Assembly: GCA_022410635.1 (NCBI GenBank)
Contig: JAJVDF010000028.1
Coordinates: 1,087,301-1,151,300, forward strand
Length of the DNA: 64,000 nucleotides
DNA from: Tretioscincus oriximinensis
Taxonomy: Eukaryota; Chordata; Lepidosauria; Squamata; Gymnophthalmidae
Direction of reading: 5' to 3'
This document shows, in pieces, positions 21,836 to 32,780 of this stretch. Both the position numbers and the translations under genes were made by a program. Position 1 is the stretch's first letter; each line of letters opens with the position of its first letter. The notes beneath the pieces were generated by a model, which saw only the letters and a list, made by a program, of their open reading frames with translations, was not told where the DNA came from and searched no databases.

Positions 21836-22690
21836 GCCCAGTGCTCAACATTTTTAGATGACCTGGATGAAGGAGTTGAAGGGAAATTGATCAAAGTTGC
21901 CCATTACATAAATCTTGAAAGGAAGAGGAAGAAGATTCAGAAAGAGCTAGACAAACCTGGACTGCAACTGACAGAATGAAATGCAAGATATTGCATCTGG
22001 GTACAAAAAATGAAAAAAGCCCATAGAGAATAAGAAGAATCTGATTAAACAGCCAAATGTTTGAAAAACACTAGGATGTCAGTAGAGCACACTGAACATA
22101 TGAGTGAAGCAGTGGCAAAAATAGCAAACACAATCAAGAGATGTATTATGAGAAGCATAGAATCTAGANTATGTAAAGTAATTATTCCTTTCTACCATGG
22201 TCAGATCTCGTCTATTGTGTCCAGTACTAGACATCCCAGCTCAAAAAGCACATTGAAAAATTGGAACGAGTTTGAAGGAGGGTAACCAAAATGGTGAATG
22301 CTCTGTCAACTATGTCCAATGAAGATCAATTAAAGAATCTAGAGATGCAATAGGGAAAACTGCAATAGGGAAAACTGAGATGATATCTGATATTTGTCTA
22401 CAAAGATCTGGAGGCCTGTCACATTTCAGAGGGATCTGCCCTATTCTCATTTGCACAAAAAAGGTCCAGAAATAATGGGATGAAACTGCAGGAAATAGAT
22501 ACAGTTTAGATATTAGAAAAAACTTTCTGACAGTGGAGGCAACTAACCAGTGGAATAGGTTGCCACAGTAGGTTGTGAATTCTCTTTCCATTGAAGTTTT
22601 CAAGCAGAGGTGGAACACCCATCTGTGTACCATAGTTTAGTGCATACTGCATTGAGCAAAGGATTGGATTTGATGACCCTGGAGCTATGA
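21836..22690 (+). pseudogene. CR1 LINE, right half of a split copy
   Basis: Resumes with DDLDEGVEGKLIKVAHYINL, followed by MSEAVAKIANTIKRCIMRSI, decayed LGMFSLQ-like and LVSLEVFKQR-like blocks, and a terminal GGATTTGATGACCCTGGAGC. Multiple stops. A 16-bp tandem copy (GCAATAGGGAAAACTG) lies near 22347-22378. Together with 20838-21060 it forms one CR1 interrupted by 21063-21833. Confidence 0.82.
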
Positions 22691-23660
22691 GGAAAAAACA
22701 TTACAGTAGGCATTTGGAAAGCTGCTTCAATGCTATGAGCCTTTATGATTATATCATGGCTCTTCCCCAAAAGACTTATTACAATTTGTGTTAAAAAAGA
22801 ACCATGTTATGCAAGGTAACTGTAATTTATCTGTTAATGTCATTAATAAATAATGTAATGTTTAAACAATCCTAAGCAATAAACAACATTAAAGCATGCA
22901 AACATGTAAAAGGTAAAGTACATTTTAGTTGTACTTTTGAAATCTTAGATTAATTTTGTCTTTTTTTGTACCTCTGGAAAAGATATGAATGCAGAATATG
23001 TAATGCTCAGGTGATCATTTTCACAAGTGTATGATATACATTTAACAAATGCTAAGCCTCAGCAATTTTCTTCAGATTCTCTTTTAGATTGCTTGCTTTG
23101 GGAACAGGAGATGTGTATCTTAGTTCTATCAACAATTCTGCCTGTCAATTAATTAGAATATATATTCCTATTAATTCAGACATGTGAATGATACTTCTAT
23201 TGCTAGGCATATAAAATTTTGCAATACCACTCTGTCACTGGCAGGTAACCCTGCTATGAATTCCAACATATTGCAACCTTTCATCTTCCATGCATAGGAA
23301 TTGTACATCTGCCAACTGTTTTTATAAACAAAATAATTTCTATGGCTAAAAATGCATGTTTGTAGATAGATTATTTTACATTTCATTGTACTTGAACAAA
23401 GAAGGAGTGGTTACAGACGTAGAGTCAGAACTGAATATGTGCTTGGTTTAGGAATAGAGGAAAATGTTATAGAAAATAAAGTGATAATTTGCAGGGATTA
23501 GACTTATTTTTTCAAAAAAAAAATAATTTATTTATTGCCTCCCTTAAAAGTTTAAGACAATTTACAGGGGTATAAAATTTCAAGCAAATCAAACCAAAAA
23601 TGGAAAATCTGTCTTTGGTGTCCTTGTAGACAATTCAAAGAAATTAGGGTCCTTTCTACA
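22691..23660. other. No gene seen
   Basis: AT-rich intergenic DNA. A TGTCAATTAATTAG stretch near 23144-23157 is a homeobox-like motif with no further support. Confidence 0.5.
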
Positions 23661-23661
23661 C

Positions 23662-23909
23662 TGAGGCTGCAGGCATATGGGTGGCAAGATTAAGAATTTG
23701 CCCCAGATGGTTATGGACATTCAGGAATCCATTTGAAATTCACTCAGAATAAAGTTTATTTCCCTGAAAAATCCTGTAGCTGAAATATCAGAGATTTATT
23801 TCAAATGGATTCCTGAATGTCTGTGAGCACAAGGGGCAAATTCTTAATCATGCAATGAACAATATGGCTCATATGCAGTACAACCTCTCAAGTGTGCCTG
23901 CAGCCTGAA
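23662..23909. mobile_element. Foldback MITE, ~248 bp (GGCTGCAGGCA ends)
   Basis: Ends GAGGCTGCAGGCATAT and, reverse complemented, TTCAGGCTGCAGGCACAC. Inside, GATTAAGAATTTGCCCC and ACATTCAGGAATCCATTTGA on the left are repeated inverted on the right. Non-coding; TIR style is hAT-like. Confidence 0.72.
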
Positions 23910-24295
23910 TCTTATTTTAGATATGTCCTGAAATAATAAATTCTAGTTTAAAGTTCAGTGAAGAAATGATCTAAATGAGTTACAGAATGGCGTCTCTTTT
24001 AATTCTGTGCTTTTATTGTTGTAGAGTTTAGTGCTTGCAGACCAAAATAAGTGCTAAAGGATGCTTAATGATGTGCTATAATATTAAAAAAACTGAGGGC
24101 ACACATTATATCTTGTGCTCTAAATCTATTTCTGTGGCATGTGCAGTTTGTAATACATTATTTAAGATAATTAGGTGATTTTTACAAAATGTGAATCAAA
24201 GTACGTCCTGATACAAAATTTATGTTGCATTTACTTGTGACGTGTGCCTAATTTTGGTGAGAAATTGCAAGAGTGTTTCTTTGTGAATTACATAT
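23910..24295. other. No gene seen
   Basis: AT-rich unique sequence between the MITE and the CR1 element. Confidence 0.5.
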
Positions 24296-25175
24296 TAGAA
24301 TCATAGAATCACAGTTGGGACCTCCAGGGTCATCGGGTCCAACCCCTGCTCGATGCAGGATTCATTAAACCATCCCAGACAGATGACTGTCCAGTCTCTG
24401 TTTGAAGACTTCCAGGGAAAGCAAACTCACCACCCCCTGTGGCAAACTGTTCCACTGGTTTATCACCCTGACAGTTAGAAAGTTTTTTCTGATATCTAAT
24501 CTAAATCTACTCCCTTGCAGTTTCATTCCATTGTTTCTAGTCCTTCCATGTGCTAATGAGAACAGTGCTGATCCCTCTGCTCTGTGACAGCCCTTCAGAT
24601 ATTTGTAGACAGCTATCAGGTCTCCTCTCAGTCTTCTCTTTTGCAGACTAAACATCCCCAGATCCTTTAACTGTTCCTCATAGGACATGGTTTCCAGACC
24701 ACTCACCATCTTTGTAACTCTCTTTTGTACTTGCTCCAGTTTATCAATGTCCCTTTTAAATTGGGGCCCCCAGAACTGAACACAGTATTCCAAGTGTGGT
24801 CGTACCAAAGTACTGTAGGGAGGAATAATTACTTCATGTGAGCGAGATTCTATGCCCCTCTTGATACATCCCAGGATTATGTTTGCCTTTTTCGCAGCTG
24901 CTTCACACTGTTGACTCATGTTTAATCTGTGATCTACCAAAACACCCAGGTCCTTCTCACATGTGCTGCTGCTCAGACATATTTCTCCCATTCTATACGT
25001 GCTGTTTTCATTATTTTTGCCCATGTGTAGGATCTTTCATTTCTGTCTATTAAATACCATTCTGTTAGTTTCAGCCCATTGTTCCAGCTTGTCTAGATCT
25101 TTTTGAATCCTATCTCTATCTTGTTTAGTATTAGCAACACCTCCTAGTTTTGTGTCATCAGCAATTGCCAAACTG
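24296..25175 (-). pseudogene. CR1 LINE ORF2 C terminus, with intact 219-codon frame (24365-25024)
   Basis: The minus strand carries the C-terminal part of CR1 ORF2: EKDLGVLVDHRLNMSQQCEA, then LVRPHLEYCVQFWGPQFKRD, LGMFSLQKRRLRGDLIAVYK and VINQWNSLPQGVVS, ending at a natural stop with no break for 219 codons. Upstream on the same strand RT sequence DDTKLGGVANTKQDRDRIQK is visible, but a TGA interrupts the frame before the 219-codon piece. The left edge GAATCATAGAATCA is the ATTCTATG tail in reverse. It is 5'-truncated and lacks the catalytic RT core and endonuclease, so it cannot move on its own. It is the best-preserved LINE in the window. Confidence 0.92.
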
Positions 25176-26133
25176 GAAAAATAAGTTAGCCAATGATATT
25201 TGATCACCTGAGTGATTGATGTTCTTTCTCAGATTGATGATGATACTAAACCATCCAACAATATTTGATAGGAGGGATTTCCTTGAGACAACCAGCAAAC
25301 AAAATGGATGACAAGACACATGCACAGAAAGAACATGAACAGAATGTCAAATCTCAGAATGCACTGTAAAGGTATGAATAGTGAGAATTGGAACTGGTAT
25401 CCCAATACCCTGGAATAAAACCTGGAATAAATAAGTACTTTATGGATGCACCCTTGGCCTACTTCTCCATATACAATTCTAATTCTAAATTCTAATCAAG
25501 TTTTAGTATGTTTTCAGAGAAAGAAAACATATCAGCAAATGGTACGCTGTTTTATTTCAGCTTTCTATAACTAAAAAAACACACCTTTGCATTGGTTAAT
25601 GTGGAAAGAAAACTACAATGCTCTTTGCTGCTGTTTTTCCATACTGAAACTGGATTGAAGATAGATTATGATTTAGTCTGTGAAAGTTCACACTACTCAC
25701 TTTTTCTCGTTAGTCTTCAAGACACTACATGGCCCCTTTGCTAGAAAAGCTAAGAAAGATGGGTAGGGATATAAAAACAGGAAAAAGATGTTGATTGGTG
25801 TCAAGAAATCGTAACCCATACACTGAAAAAGCAAAAAACATCCTTTATGGATCTGTAGTTTCCTGGTACTAATATGTATTTTGCTCTTTGTATGCATTGG
25901 CAAAAAGGAGGTGGTTTGTTTCTATTTTCAGTATTTTTCCCTAGACAACAACCTACTTCATAAAACCAGGACAGTTTTCTTGATAGAGATAAAGGGATAC
26001 AGTGCAGCAAAACGAGTTTTGCCCACAGAATCCCTCAAATGACTTACAAGTGATATTACTCTCTCCTGTTTCCAAAAACTGTTCAATAGTTGGTTTATTA
26101 TCTGGCAATCTTGCATTAGCTCTTCTCTGCTAT
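25176..26133. other. No gene seen
   Basis: AT-rich unique sequence. CTGGAATAAA repeats near 25410-25435 recall the cores of family Y MITEs. Confidence 0.4.
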
Positions 26134-26217
26134 ATATACTGCTCAAAACAATTAAGGGAACACTTTGACATACACTGTTATGTTAAAGTGTTCTCTTAAT
26201 TGTTTTGAGCAGTATAT
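26134..26217. mobile_element. Short palindromic MITE, mariner-like ends
   Basis: Left arm TATACTGCTCAAAACAATTA then AGGGAACACTTT; the right arm is its reverse complement with two or three mismatches and a short loop near 26173-26178. Ends sit in TA-rich DNA. The TACTGCTCAAAA terminus resembles one I recall from Tc1/mariner-type short elements; that assignment is inference. Confidence 0.75.
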
Positions 26218-27479
26218 TTATTGTTTTAGTTTTTAGAACCTGGAGTGCAGTAAGAACCAGGTGAAATAATTATGTACTTAAATTTAAGATTTCTGATTAT
26301 AGTAATTTGATATGAGTGTCAAACAATACACTGAACTCCCACAAATATTGATTTCTGATTAACCTAAATTCTGTTCACTTCAACAGCATAATTTAAATGC
26401 CATTCTTGTACAACTGGAACTCAAAAATCCTTGCTATTCTATTTCAAATAACTCAATCTTTCCCTAATTAATATTATTCTGTACATTCTTATATGTATTT
26501 CATGCTATTTGGTATACTGTATATATACTTTCAGTTGACCTTGTGATGTGGTTATAACCTTAGGCACACATGATTTGATGTTTGCTACAGTTTTTGTTTC
26601 AGTGTATGCTTTAAATTAATGTCTTCTTAAATAGGGGGAAATCATCCTGGAAAAATGCATAACATCTTGTGTTAGAAAAATGTGATAAACATAAATCATG
26701 AAATATTACACATGTAAATTTTAGGAATTTTTAAAAGTGTCACTGATATCTTATGTGAAAGGTACTTCAGATATGGAATACATTAAATGCCAAGTAAAGC
26801 ACAAATGGAAATAATTCATGTGTTTGGTTGTATGTGTACAGGTTATGTACTAGTAGCCCGGATCTCTAGCCAGGCTACATGGAAGATAAAATGAAATAGA
26901 TGTACAGTATTTCATCAGATACCATTATTCAGATCTTTTGGATACCAAAATGCTCCCTAAGTAATACCGAATATGGATATATTTGCACAGAATTTATACC
27001 TTTCTTAGAATCCACAGCTTTGCTGCCATGCAGTCACTTCTACTCATATTAGGAAATTCTAGCAAAACCTCCATTGAAAGCTAAATGTTAAAAAGCGTTT
27101 TAAAGCACCGAAGAATACCATATCCTCACCAGTGGAAAACTACAATAAAATTGGCCTAACGTTGGTTGATATTATTGCAAATAAAAGGAACAACACAAAA
27201 TATATATTCTAGTATAAGGATTTAATCATTAGTTTACAAAACCCAGACATCATTTTTTATTTAGCTGTCACCAGATTCAAAATCTGATTCTGGATTCCCA
27301 GCATCTTCACAGTTGGCAATGTTTATAAATATATCAGAACACTTGGGCATATTGGTTTTACATAAACATTTTGCATGCACTCCCAATATATTACATGCTA
27401 GCAATGTACACGTGTAGGTAGAGACATGTATGTGTTTCACATCAAGCATCTATGTATGTTTCATGAGGGAGACGAGACC
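26218..27479. other. No gene seen
   Basis: AT-rich unique sequence, no recognised repeat. Confidence 0.5.
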
Positions 27480-27795
27480 CATGTGTTTTGCAGAAGCTTT
27501 TAAAGCTGTTTCATTTATTTTATTAGCCTTTAATGAATGTAATTAGAACCCAAGTAATTAAATGCAATTGTGCTCAGTATGTTCCTGTTGTAAATTGCCC
27601 TAAACAATGTGCATGGTGTGAACAAATTTGTGGGATTAATAGAGGATAGATAATGTTTTTGGATAGTATTTCACACTAAACGGCCGCAGAGAGAAACAAA
27701 GAAGCTGGCGCAGTGTCATTAATCTTAGTCAACTGGCAGCTTTGGTGTAATTTGCATGACTTAGGCAGTGACAGAAGATGGGGATAGCTTAGGAT
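27480..27795. other. Candidate conserved non-coding regulatory block
   Basis: Repeat-free block with many developmental factor cores in about 300 bp: TAATTA at 27555-27560, a SOX-like AACAATG at 27603-27609, an octamer ATTTGCAT at 27750-27757, a MEIS/TGIF-like TGACAG at 27769-27774, and an isolated CGGCCGC at 27681-27687 in AT-rich surroundings. Conservation is not shown here. Confidence 0.3.
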
Positions 27796-28221
27796 GGGTG
27801 TTAGATCATCAGGATATGTATGTATTTCTTTCCCTTTAGAGGTTTATTTATAAGTAAAGGTTCTCATGCAGAACAGTGGTATAGACCAAGGCACAATTGC
27901 AATGTATTTCAGAGGTATAGAAATTCCATATATGTCCCTTTGTTTTCCTGTTTAGCATATTGGTTTATGTGTATTTTAAAAAAGTATTCTTGTACTAGGA
28001 AGGAGAAAACCCAGGATGAAAACACTCAGACTTTTATGATGGAATATTAATCCCAGAATGATTTTTCTTCATTTCTCTCACTGTATTTTCTGTTGAATTT
28101 ATTGTTTTGGGCTAAAAAAACCCAATCTGAATTCCCTCATGTTAGTTTTCTTTCTCTATGTAAGTTTAAAGTTCCTGTCGTTATAGTCAGTTGTGCTGAT
28201 AATTATAAATTTTGTCTGAAT
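27796..28221. other. No gene seen
   Basis: AT-rich unique sequence with short uninformative frames. Confidence 0.5.
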
Positions 28222-28376
28222 ATTATTTATTTATTTACATTTATACCCCACCCTATATCCAAAGGTTTCAGGGCGGCCAACAATAAAAACATCAGTATAA
28301 AATTAACATTAAAAGCAGTATAAATAGATCTAGAAGTGGGAAGAGAAATAACATTTCTTCAGCCATTGTTCATGGA
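28222..28376 (+). repeat. Interspersed repeat family B
   Basis: (TTTA)n, then CCCACCCTATATCC, AAAGGTTTCAGGGCGGCCAA, an A-rich run and TAGAAGTGGGAAGAGAAATA with CATTTCTTCAG. Best copy of this family in the window together with 44958-45110. Confidence 0.8.
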
Positions 28377-29189
28377 TTTTGCTTCAGCGTAGCATTGTTT
28401 GTTAGCACATTTTTTCATGAAAAACATTTATCAGCAACAACAAAATGTACTGAACAGGCTTTACTATAAAAGAAAATGCTTTCAATTGAGTTACATAAAG
28501 GATTTCTTATTTATCAAATATTTTCTATTCATAATGAGAATCTGATATATACTATACGTTTATGTGCATGTATGTACTTAGTGATAATATTTACTGACCA
28601 AACTTGAACATAGTGACCGTATTTTTGTGTTACTGCCATGCAAAAGACAAATTTGTGAATCAATAGCTTCTAGAAAGAATGCCTAGGTAAACTGCTTCCA
28701 GAACACATATTTGTCGGCATCATTAAAAAAAACTATAGAAGATCAGTTAGACAGAATTCCCTTAAATATTAACTTGTTTTAAAAAGTGGGTGTTGAAAAA
28801 GTAGCACTTCTACATTATGGACCAACTGAAATTTGATTTATTGAGGAAAAGGAAGCAGACATGGCAGAGTATTTTTAAGGTCCAAGCACATGAGCTAGTA
28901 AAAAACAGAAGACACTCCTGGCTAGAAATAAAGAGATAGTCCCAAAATAAGAGCTGTATAAGAACATTAAAATGTTGATGAATATTTTTGGTTGAAAATG
29001 GTTAAGTTCTGCAACAGGGTGTGGGGTGGTGGTGGAGGAGATTGTTTTTGAACTTAAAGAAATAAGATTACAAATTTGAGTTTGTAATTGAATTTTTTTT
29101 NAAAAAATCTGTTTTTAAACAAGACCTACTTCTCTAACATTTGGAAATTTTATATTTAATAATCATTTCCACTACTGATCTTGAAATAG
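28377..29189. other. No gene seen
   Basis: AT-rich unique sequence; one ambiguous base at 29101. Confidence 0.5.
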
Positions 29190-29305
29190 AAGTCATAAGA
29201 TCATAAAAGGAGCCTGTTGAATCGGGCCACAGCCCATCTAATCTAGCCTTCTGTCTCACACAGTGGCCCATCTAATGTGGGCAGTCTAATGTGTTGTTAC
29301 AGATC
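29190..29305 (-). repeat. LINE 3' end fragment, minus strand
   Basis: CATAAGATCATAAAAGGAGC, GGGCCACAGCCCATCTAATC, TCTGTCTCACACAGTGGCCC: a diverged CR1/L3-like 3' end in reverse. Confidence 0.65.
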
Positions 29306-29369
29306 TCTAAAATGCATTCCTTATCCTGAGCCTGTGCAAATGTCCTACACTAAAAAATAGAAGAGGTAG

Positions 29370-29606
29370 AAGAATAAAAAGAAGAAGATCAGAGGCTTAC
29401 ATCCTATCTTCCACACCAGACTGTGGTGGTTCCCATTTATCTAGTCACAGTCAGTTGCAATTTCTTGCAGTTTTTGCTTTCGAATGGCTGGGTTGGCTAG
29501 AGCTACAGACTAATAGAAGCTGCTCGCCCCTCAACACATGGCCTTGAAACCTGATCTCTCAGATGAGAGACCTTCTCCTTAGTTACTGTGCCATTCATGC
29601 TTGCAA
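29370..29606 (-). mobile_element. SINE S1, minus strand, diverged
   Basis: (GAA) tail remnant at the left, TGGTGGTTCCCATTTATCTA, GGCTGGGTTGGCTAGAGCTA, CTTGAAACCTGATC and a degraded tRNA head at the right. Confidence 0.82.
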
Positions 29607-30117
29607 AGCATAGTGAGAAGTTGCATTTTTGTTAGGAGCTCTACGATTTTGTTTGTTTTTAAAACTCTTTAATAACTCTTATGCAAATGTCACTGGGGCC
29701 TGTCATTTGTTAAGGAACAGTGGAGGAAAACTGTCTGTTAAGTTCATCAAACATCTTGCTTTATGTCAGAACTTGGCTCATGTGTTGCAAGATCATTGTC
29801 GTTTTACAAAAAATAACAATCACTTTTCAACTTGTTATGTTGTTACATTATGTTATTTTATTTATTTCCCTTAGAAGAATTTTTTATTAAAGTTAAAAAT
29901 AGCTGAAGAGGAAAGTCCTCTGTGTTTGAGTGTCAGAAACAAACTAGTGTTCGTAACTATAGTGCAGGGCTGGCTGGTGGGAATCATCTTTATTGTGTGC
30001 AAAGGCTACCTAGGGGTTCGCAGGAATGATTATTCCTGTTGCATTCAACACTGTGTAAATTTCCTGTGCGCCACGAATACCAAGATGGTGCTTATTCAGA
30101 GGCAGGGTAGCACTCTA
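29607..30117. other. No gene seen
   Basis: AT-rich unique sequence without recognised domains. Confidence 0.5.
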
Positions 30118-31035
30118 TAGAGCACTGCCATGTTAGGGTTGGTCCCTCAGCAGGAAGAAGGACAGAGCCTGCTTGCCTCCGTACCAGCAGACAATAATTC
30201 TGCTGTCGCACCTGGCCTTGGCAAAGTAAAAGCAAAAGGCCCAACTCACCACCCACACCACGATTCCAAAAGGTGATCTTACTTTCTGAGATCGTGGCAG
30301 TGGTAGCAATTTCAGGCTTATTCTTTAACTCCGTACCTGTTTGCTGGCACAGGGACAAACAGGCTTCTTCCTGCTGAGACCCCTAATATGGCAATGCTCT
30401 GGAGAGCACCCCCCAATTATGAACAAGCACCATCTGGTTGTTTAGAGTTACTGAATTACTGCAGGCAGACCCACATGATGATTAGTCTGGGGCGTGGAAA
30501 CAGGAAATTCAAATGGCTCTGAAGGTAACAGGCATAATCATTCCCAATATTACCACCTGGGGTGGTAGTGCTTGCACTAAAGAAGGTTGCCACAAGCCAT
30601 CCCTACTATAAGTAACACGGCCACACCTAAAACAAGCTGCAAATTGCTGGTGTGCGTGTTACCGGGAGCAGCTTTCTCCTGGGCACCGCCATGTTTTCTG
30701 AGGTCAGAAACTGATGTCAGAAAACATGTTGGCGATGACACACTTCCGAGTGCAATGCTGGCCTAGAAAAGAAGGGGCTGGCGCTATGTTCGACCTCCTT
30801 GTGCGAGAGACCCCTAATATGGAGAGCACCACCCTGATTCTGAACAAGCATCATCTGGTTGTTTGGTGGTGCTGAATTACTGCAGCCAGACCCACATGCT
30901 GATTAGTCTGGGGCCATGTACACAGGAAATTCAAATGGCACTGAAGGCAACAGGCAGAATCATTCCCACTATTACCCTCTGGGGTGGTAGTGCTTGCACT
31001 AAAGGTTGCCAGAAGCCATCCCTGATATAAAGGTA
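30118..31035. repeat. Complex repeat with inverted ends and a ~240-bp direct duplication
   Basis: GCACTGCCATGTTAGGG at the left recurs inverted at 30363-30405 (CCCCTAATATGGCAATGCTC). The block around 30382-30620 (GACCCCTAATATGG, GAACAAGCACCATCTGGTTG, GGGGTGGTAGTGCTTGCACT) is repeated directly at 30809-31035 with moderate divergence, a period of about 427 bp. No coding signal; probably a non-autonomous transposon with an internal or tandem duplication. Confidence 0.65.
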
Positions 31036-31126
31036 TAGCAGTATTATCTCTAAAGCAACTCTGAGTAGATTTCTAGAGCTAGTGACTATATACAGACAGA
31101 ACTATAAGACACTTTTTCTGGAAATG

Positions 31127-31337
31127 TTGGAGCAACAGGCAGGACTCTTGAAATACCATTTGCAGGGAGTCATGACCAGGTGCATATTTTGCTTTCCTCT
31201 GTTCGGACTGCCCAGGTGCATCTGGTGGGCCTCTGTGTGACACAGAATGCTGTCACACAGCCTCTGTGTGACACAGAATGCTGGACTTGATGGGCTGTGG
31301 CCTGATCCAGTATGCCTCTTGTTATGTTCTTATGTAC
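31127..31337 (+). mobile_element. CR1-like LINE 3' UTR with a 23-bp internal duplication
   Basis: GGAGCAACAGGCAGGACTCT through CCAGGTGCATCTGGTGGGCC to TTGTTATGTTCTTATG. The segment CCTCTGTGTGACACAGAATG (plus CTG) occurs at 31230-31252 and again at 31261-31283. Confidence 0.88.
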
Positions 31338-31383
31338 TCCAGAAGAAAGAGTTGAAGCTGCTACCTATACATGTATGTATGGG

Positions 31384-31620
31384 TGTGTGTATTCATTTAT
31401 ACTTATAGCCCACCCTATAAGCAAAGGTACTAACACTTCTACTATTAGTAAATGACAGTTGAATATCCAGAGTAAGGACTCAGATAGTTGTCTGATTCCT
31501 TTATTAGATGATCATCCATTTGTTCAGAGTTTATATTCTACCCTTTATCAGGAGGTCTCAGGATGGGTACAGCAAATCAATGAAATTGATTAAAACATCA
31601 AAACATAACTAAAATACATG
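31384..31620 (+). repeat. Decayed family B repeat pieces
   Basis: Two degraded stretches (TTATACTTATAGCCCACCCT near 31396; TTTATCAGGAGGTCTCAGGA near 31543) with A-rich followers, resembling family B. Confidence 0.5.
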
Positions 31621-31689
31621 CTCATACATACAATGACAAGGATAAGGAGTGTTAGGCTTCCTCCCCCTCATGAATATTCTAGTTCAGAA

Positions 31690-31930
31690 AAGGGACTGTT
31701 TGACGTTTTTAAAGAAGAAAACTCAGAGAAAGGGCAGCAGAGATTTTCAAGGGACAGGAGAAAGATTTGTACATTTAAAGATTGAAGAATCTGGGGCTCT
31801 AGAAAGGAGACAAGTGAGAGGGGACCTGATAGAAGTCCTGATAAAATTATGCACGGTACTTTGTCAAAAGAAGTTCTTCTTCCTTTCCCCAGATACTGGA
31901 AACAGTGGTCATGAAGTGGAATCTTGGACA
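31690..31930 (+). pseudogene. Decayed CR1-like LINE coding fragment
   Basis: GAGGGGACCTGATAGAAGTC with flanking frames reading ALERRQVRGDLIEV and SPDTGNSGHEVESW, corresponding to RRxLRGDLIEVYK and the following NTRTRGHSLK-like block of CR1. Confidence 0.6.
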
Positions 31931-32067
31931 AATCACATAAAAATATTTTTAGTTTTGGGGTTTTATTTATTAACAGATTTAAACTTTAGAATTTGCCTTA
32001 TGTTTCTATGTTTATCACATAAATGTCAGACAGCTTTCACAAACAATTAAAAAAAATCCCCTCAGAC

Positions 32068-32303
32068 ACTTTAGGTATAGTGGTTAGAGTGTCAGACTCT
32101 TATCTGGAAGTCTTCTGGTTCGATTCTGCACTCCTCCACAAAATCCTGCTTATCACAGTTCTTCAGAGTTCTCTCAGCCCCACATACATCACAAGGTGCC
32201 TGTTGAGAAGAAAAGAACAGAAGGTTATGGAAACCACTTTGATTCCCTTCAGATTGAGAAAAGCACTATATAAAAACTGACTCTTCCTTTTCTTCTTCTT
32301 AGT
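32068..32303 (+). mobile_element. tRNA-derived SINE, family S2
   Basis: A-box-like TATAGTGGTTAGAGTGTCAG and B-box-like GGTTCGATTC, then TTCTCTCAGCCCCACATACA, a diverged CACTTTGATTCCCTTC 3' part, and a (TTC)n tail. The head differs from S1 but the 3' logic is alike. A squamate-type SINE with one clear copy here. Confidence 0.82.
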
Positions 32304-32529
32304 ACAGTAACAGACATATGACAAATGCATTCATGTGGCCTATTGCGAGTGACAATTAACAGTAAAACAAAACCTACACGCAAATGCCCGTAACAGTATA
32401 CAACCTGAACAACTAATTAAAAGTGAACTCAGTGCTTCTTCGTGGATTACAATAGAAATAAAACCCAAAAGTGGAGGAAATTGGGCCATGGCATACTTTT
32501 AAAGTAGGAAGGTGGTAGAAGCAGCATCT

Positions 32530-32780
32530 TATCCCCCAAAGTTTTGGTCAGCCACCCGGCCTGACCAAAATCTAGGCCACGTCCCCCCGGCATAAGCCCC
32601 TAGCTGCCTGCTTCCTTAGCGAGGCAGCCCATCACTTTGCCGACTCGGGCCCTCCCCAGAAACCTACTGCCCACACCCCACGATGCGAGTCCATAGTTTC
32701 CCACTCTCCTGGTGGGCCAGCCCATGGCAATCTGCCTGGCCCGAGCCCTCCTGCAACCAATCAACCGGCCCACCTTATGA
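32530..32780. other. Isolated GC-rich, CpG-containing block
   Basis: About 250 bp of GC-rich sequence in an AT-rich desert, starting with a hairpin (TTTTGGTCAG and its inverse CTGACCAAAA at about 32540-32570). No exon or domain recognised; it could be a GC-rich transposon fragment. Confidence 0.4.

Noticed and set aside
24365..25024. 219-codon frame as a host gene
   Set aside because: Its blocks are those of CR1 ORF2, and it sits directly upstream of the CR1 3' UTR and ATTCTATG tail.
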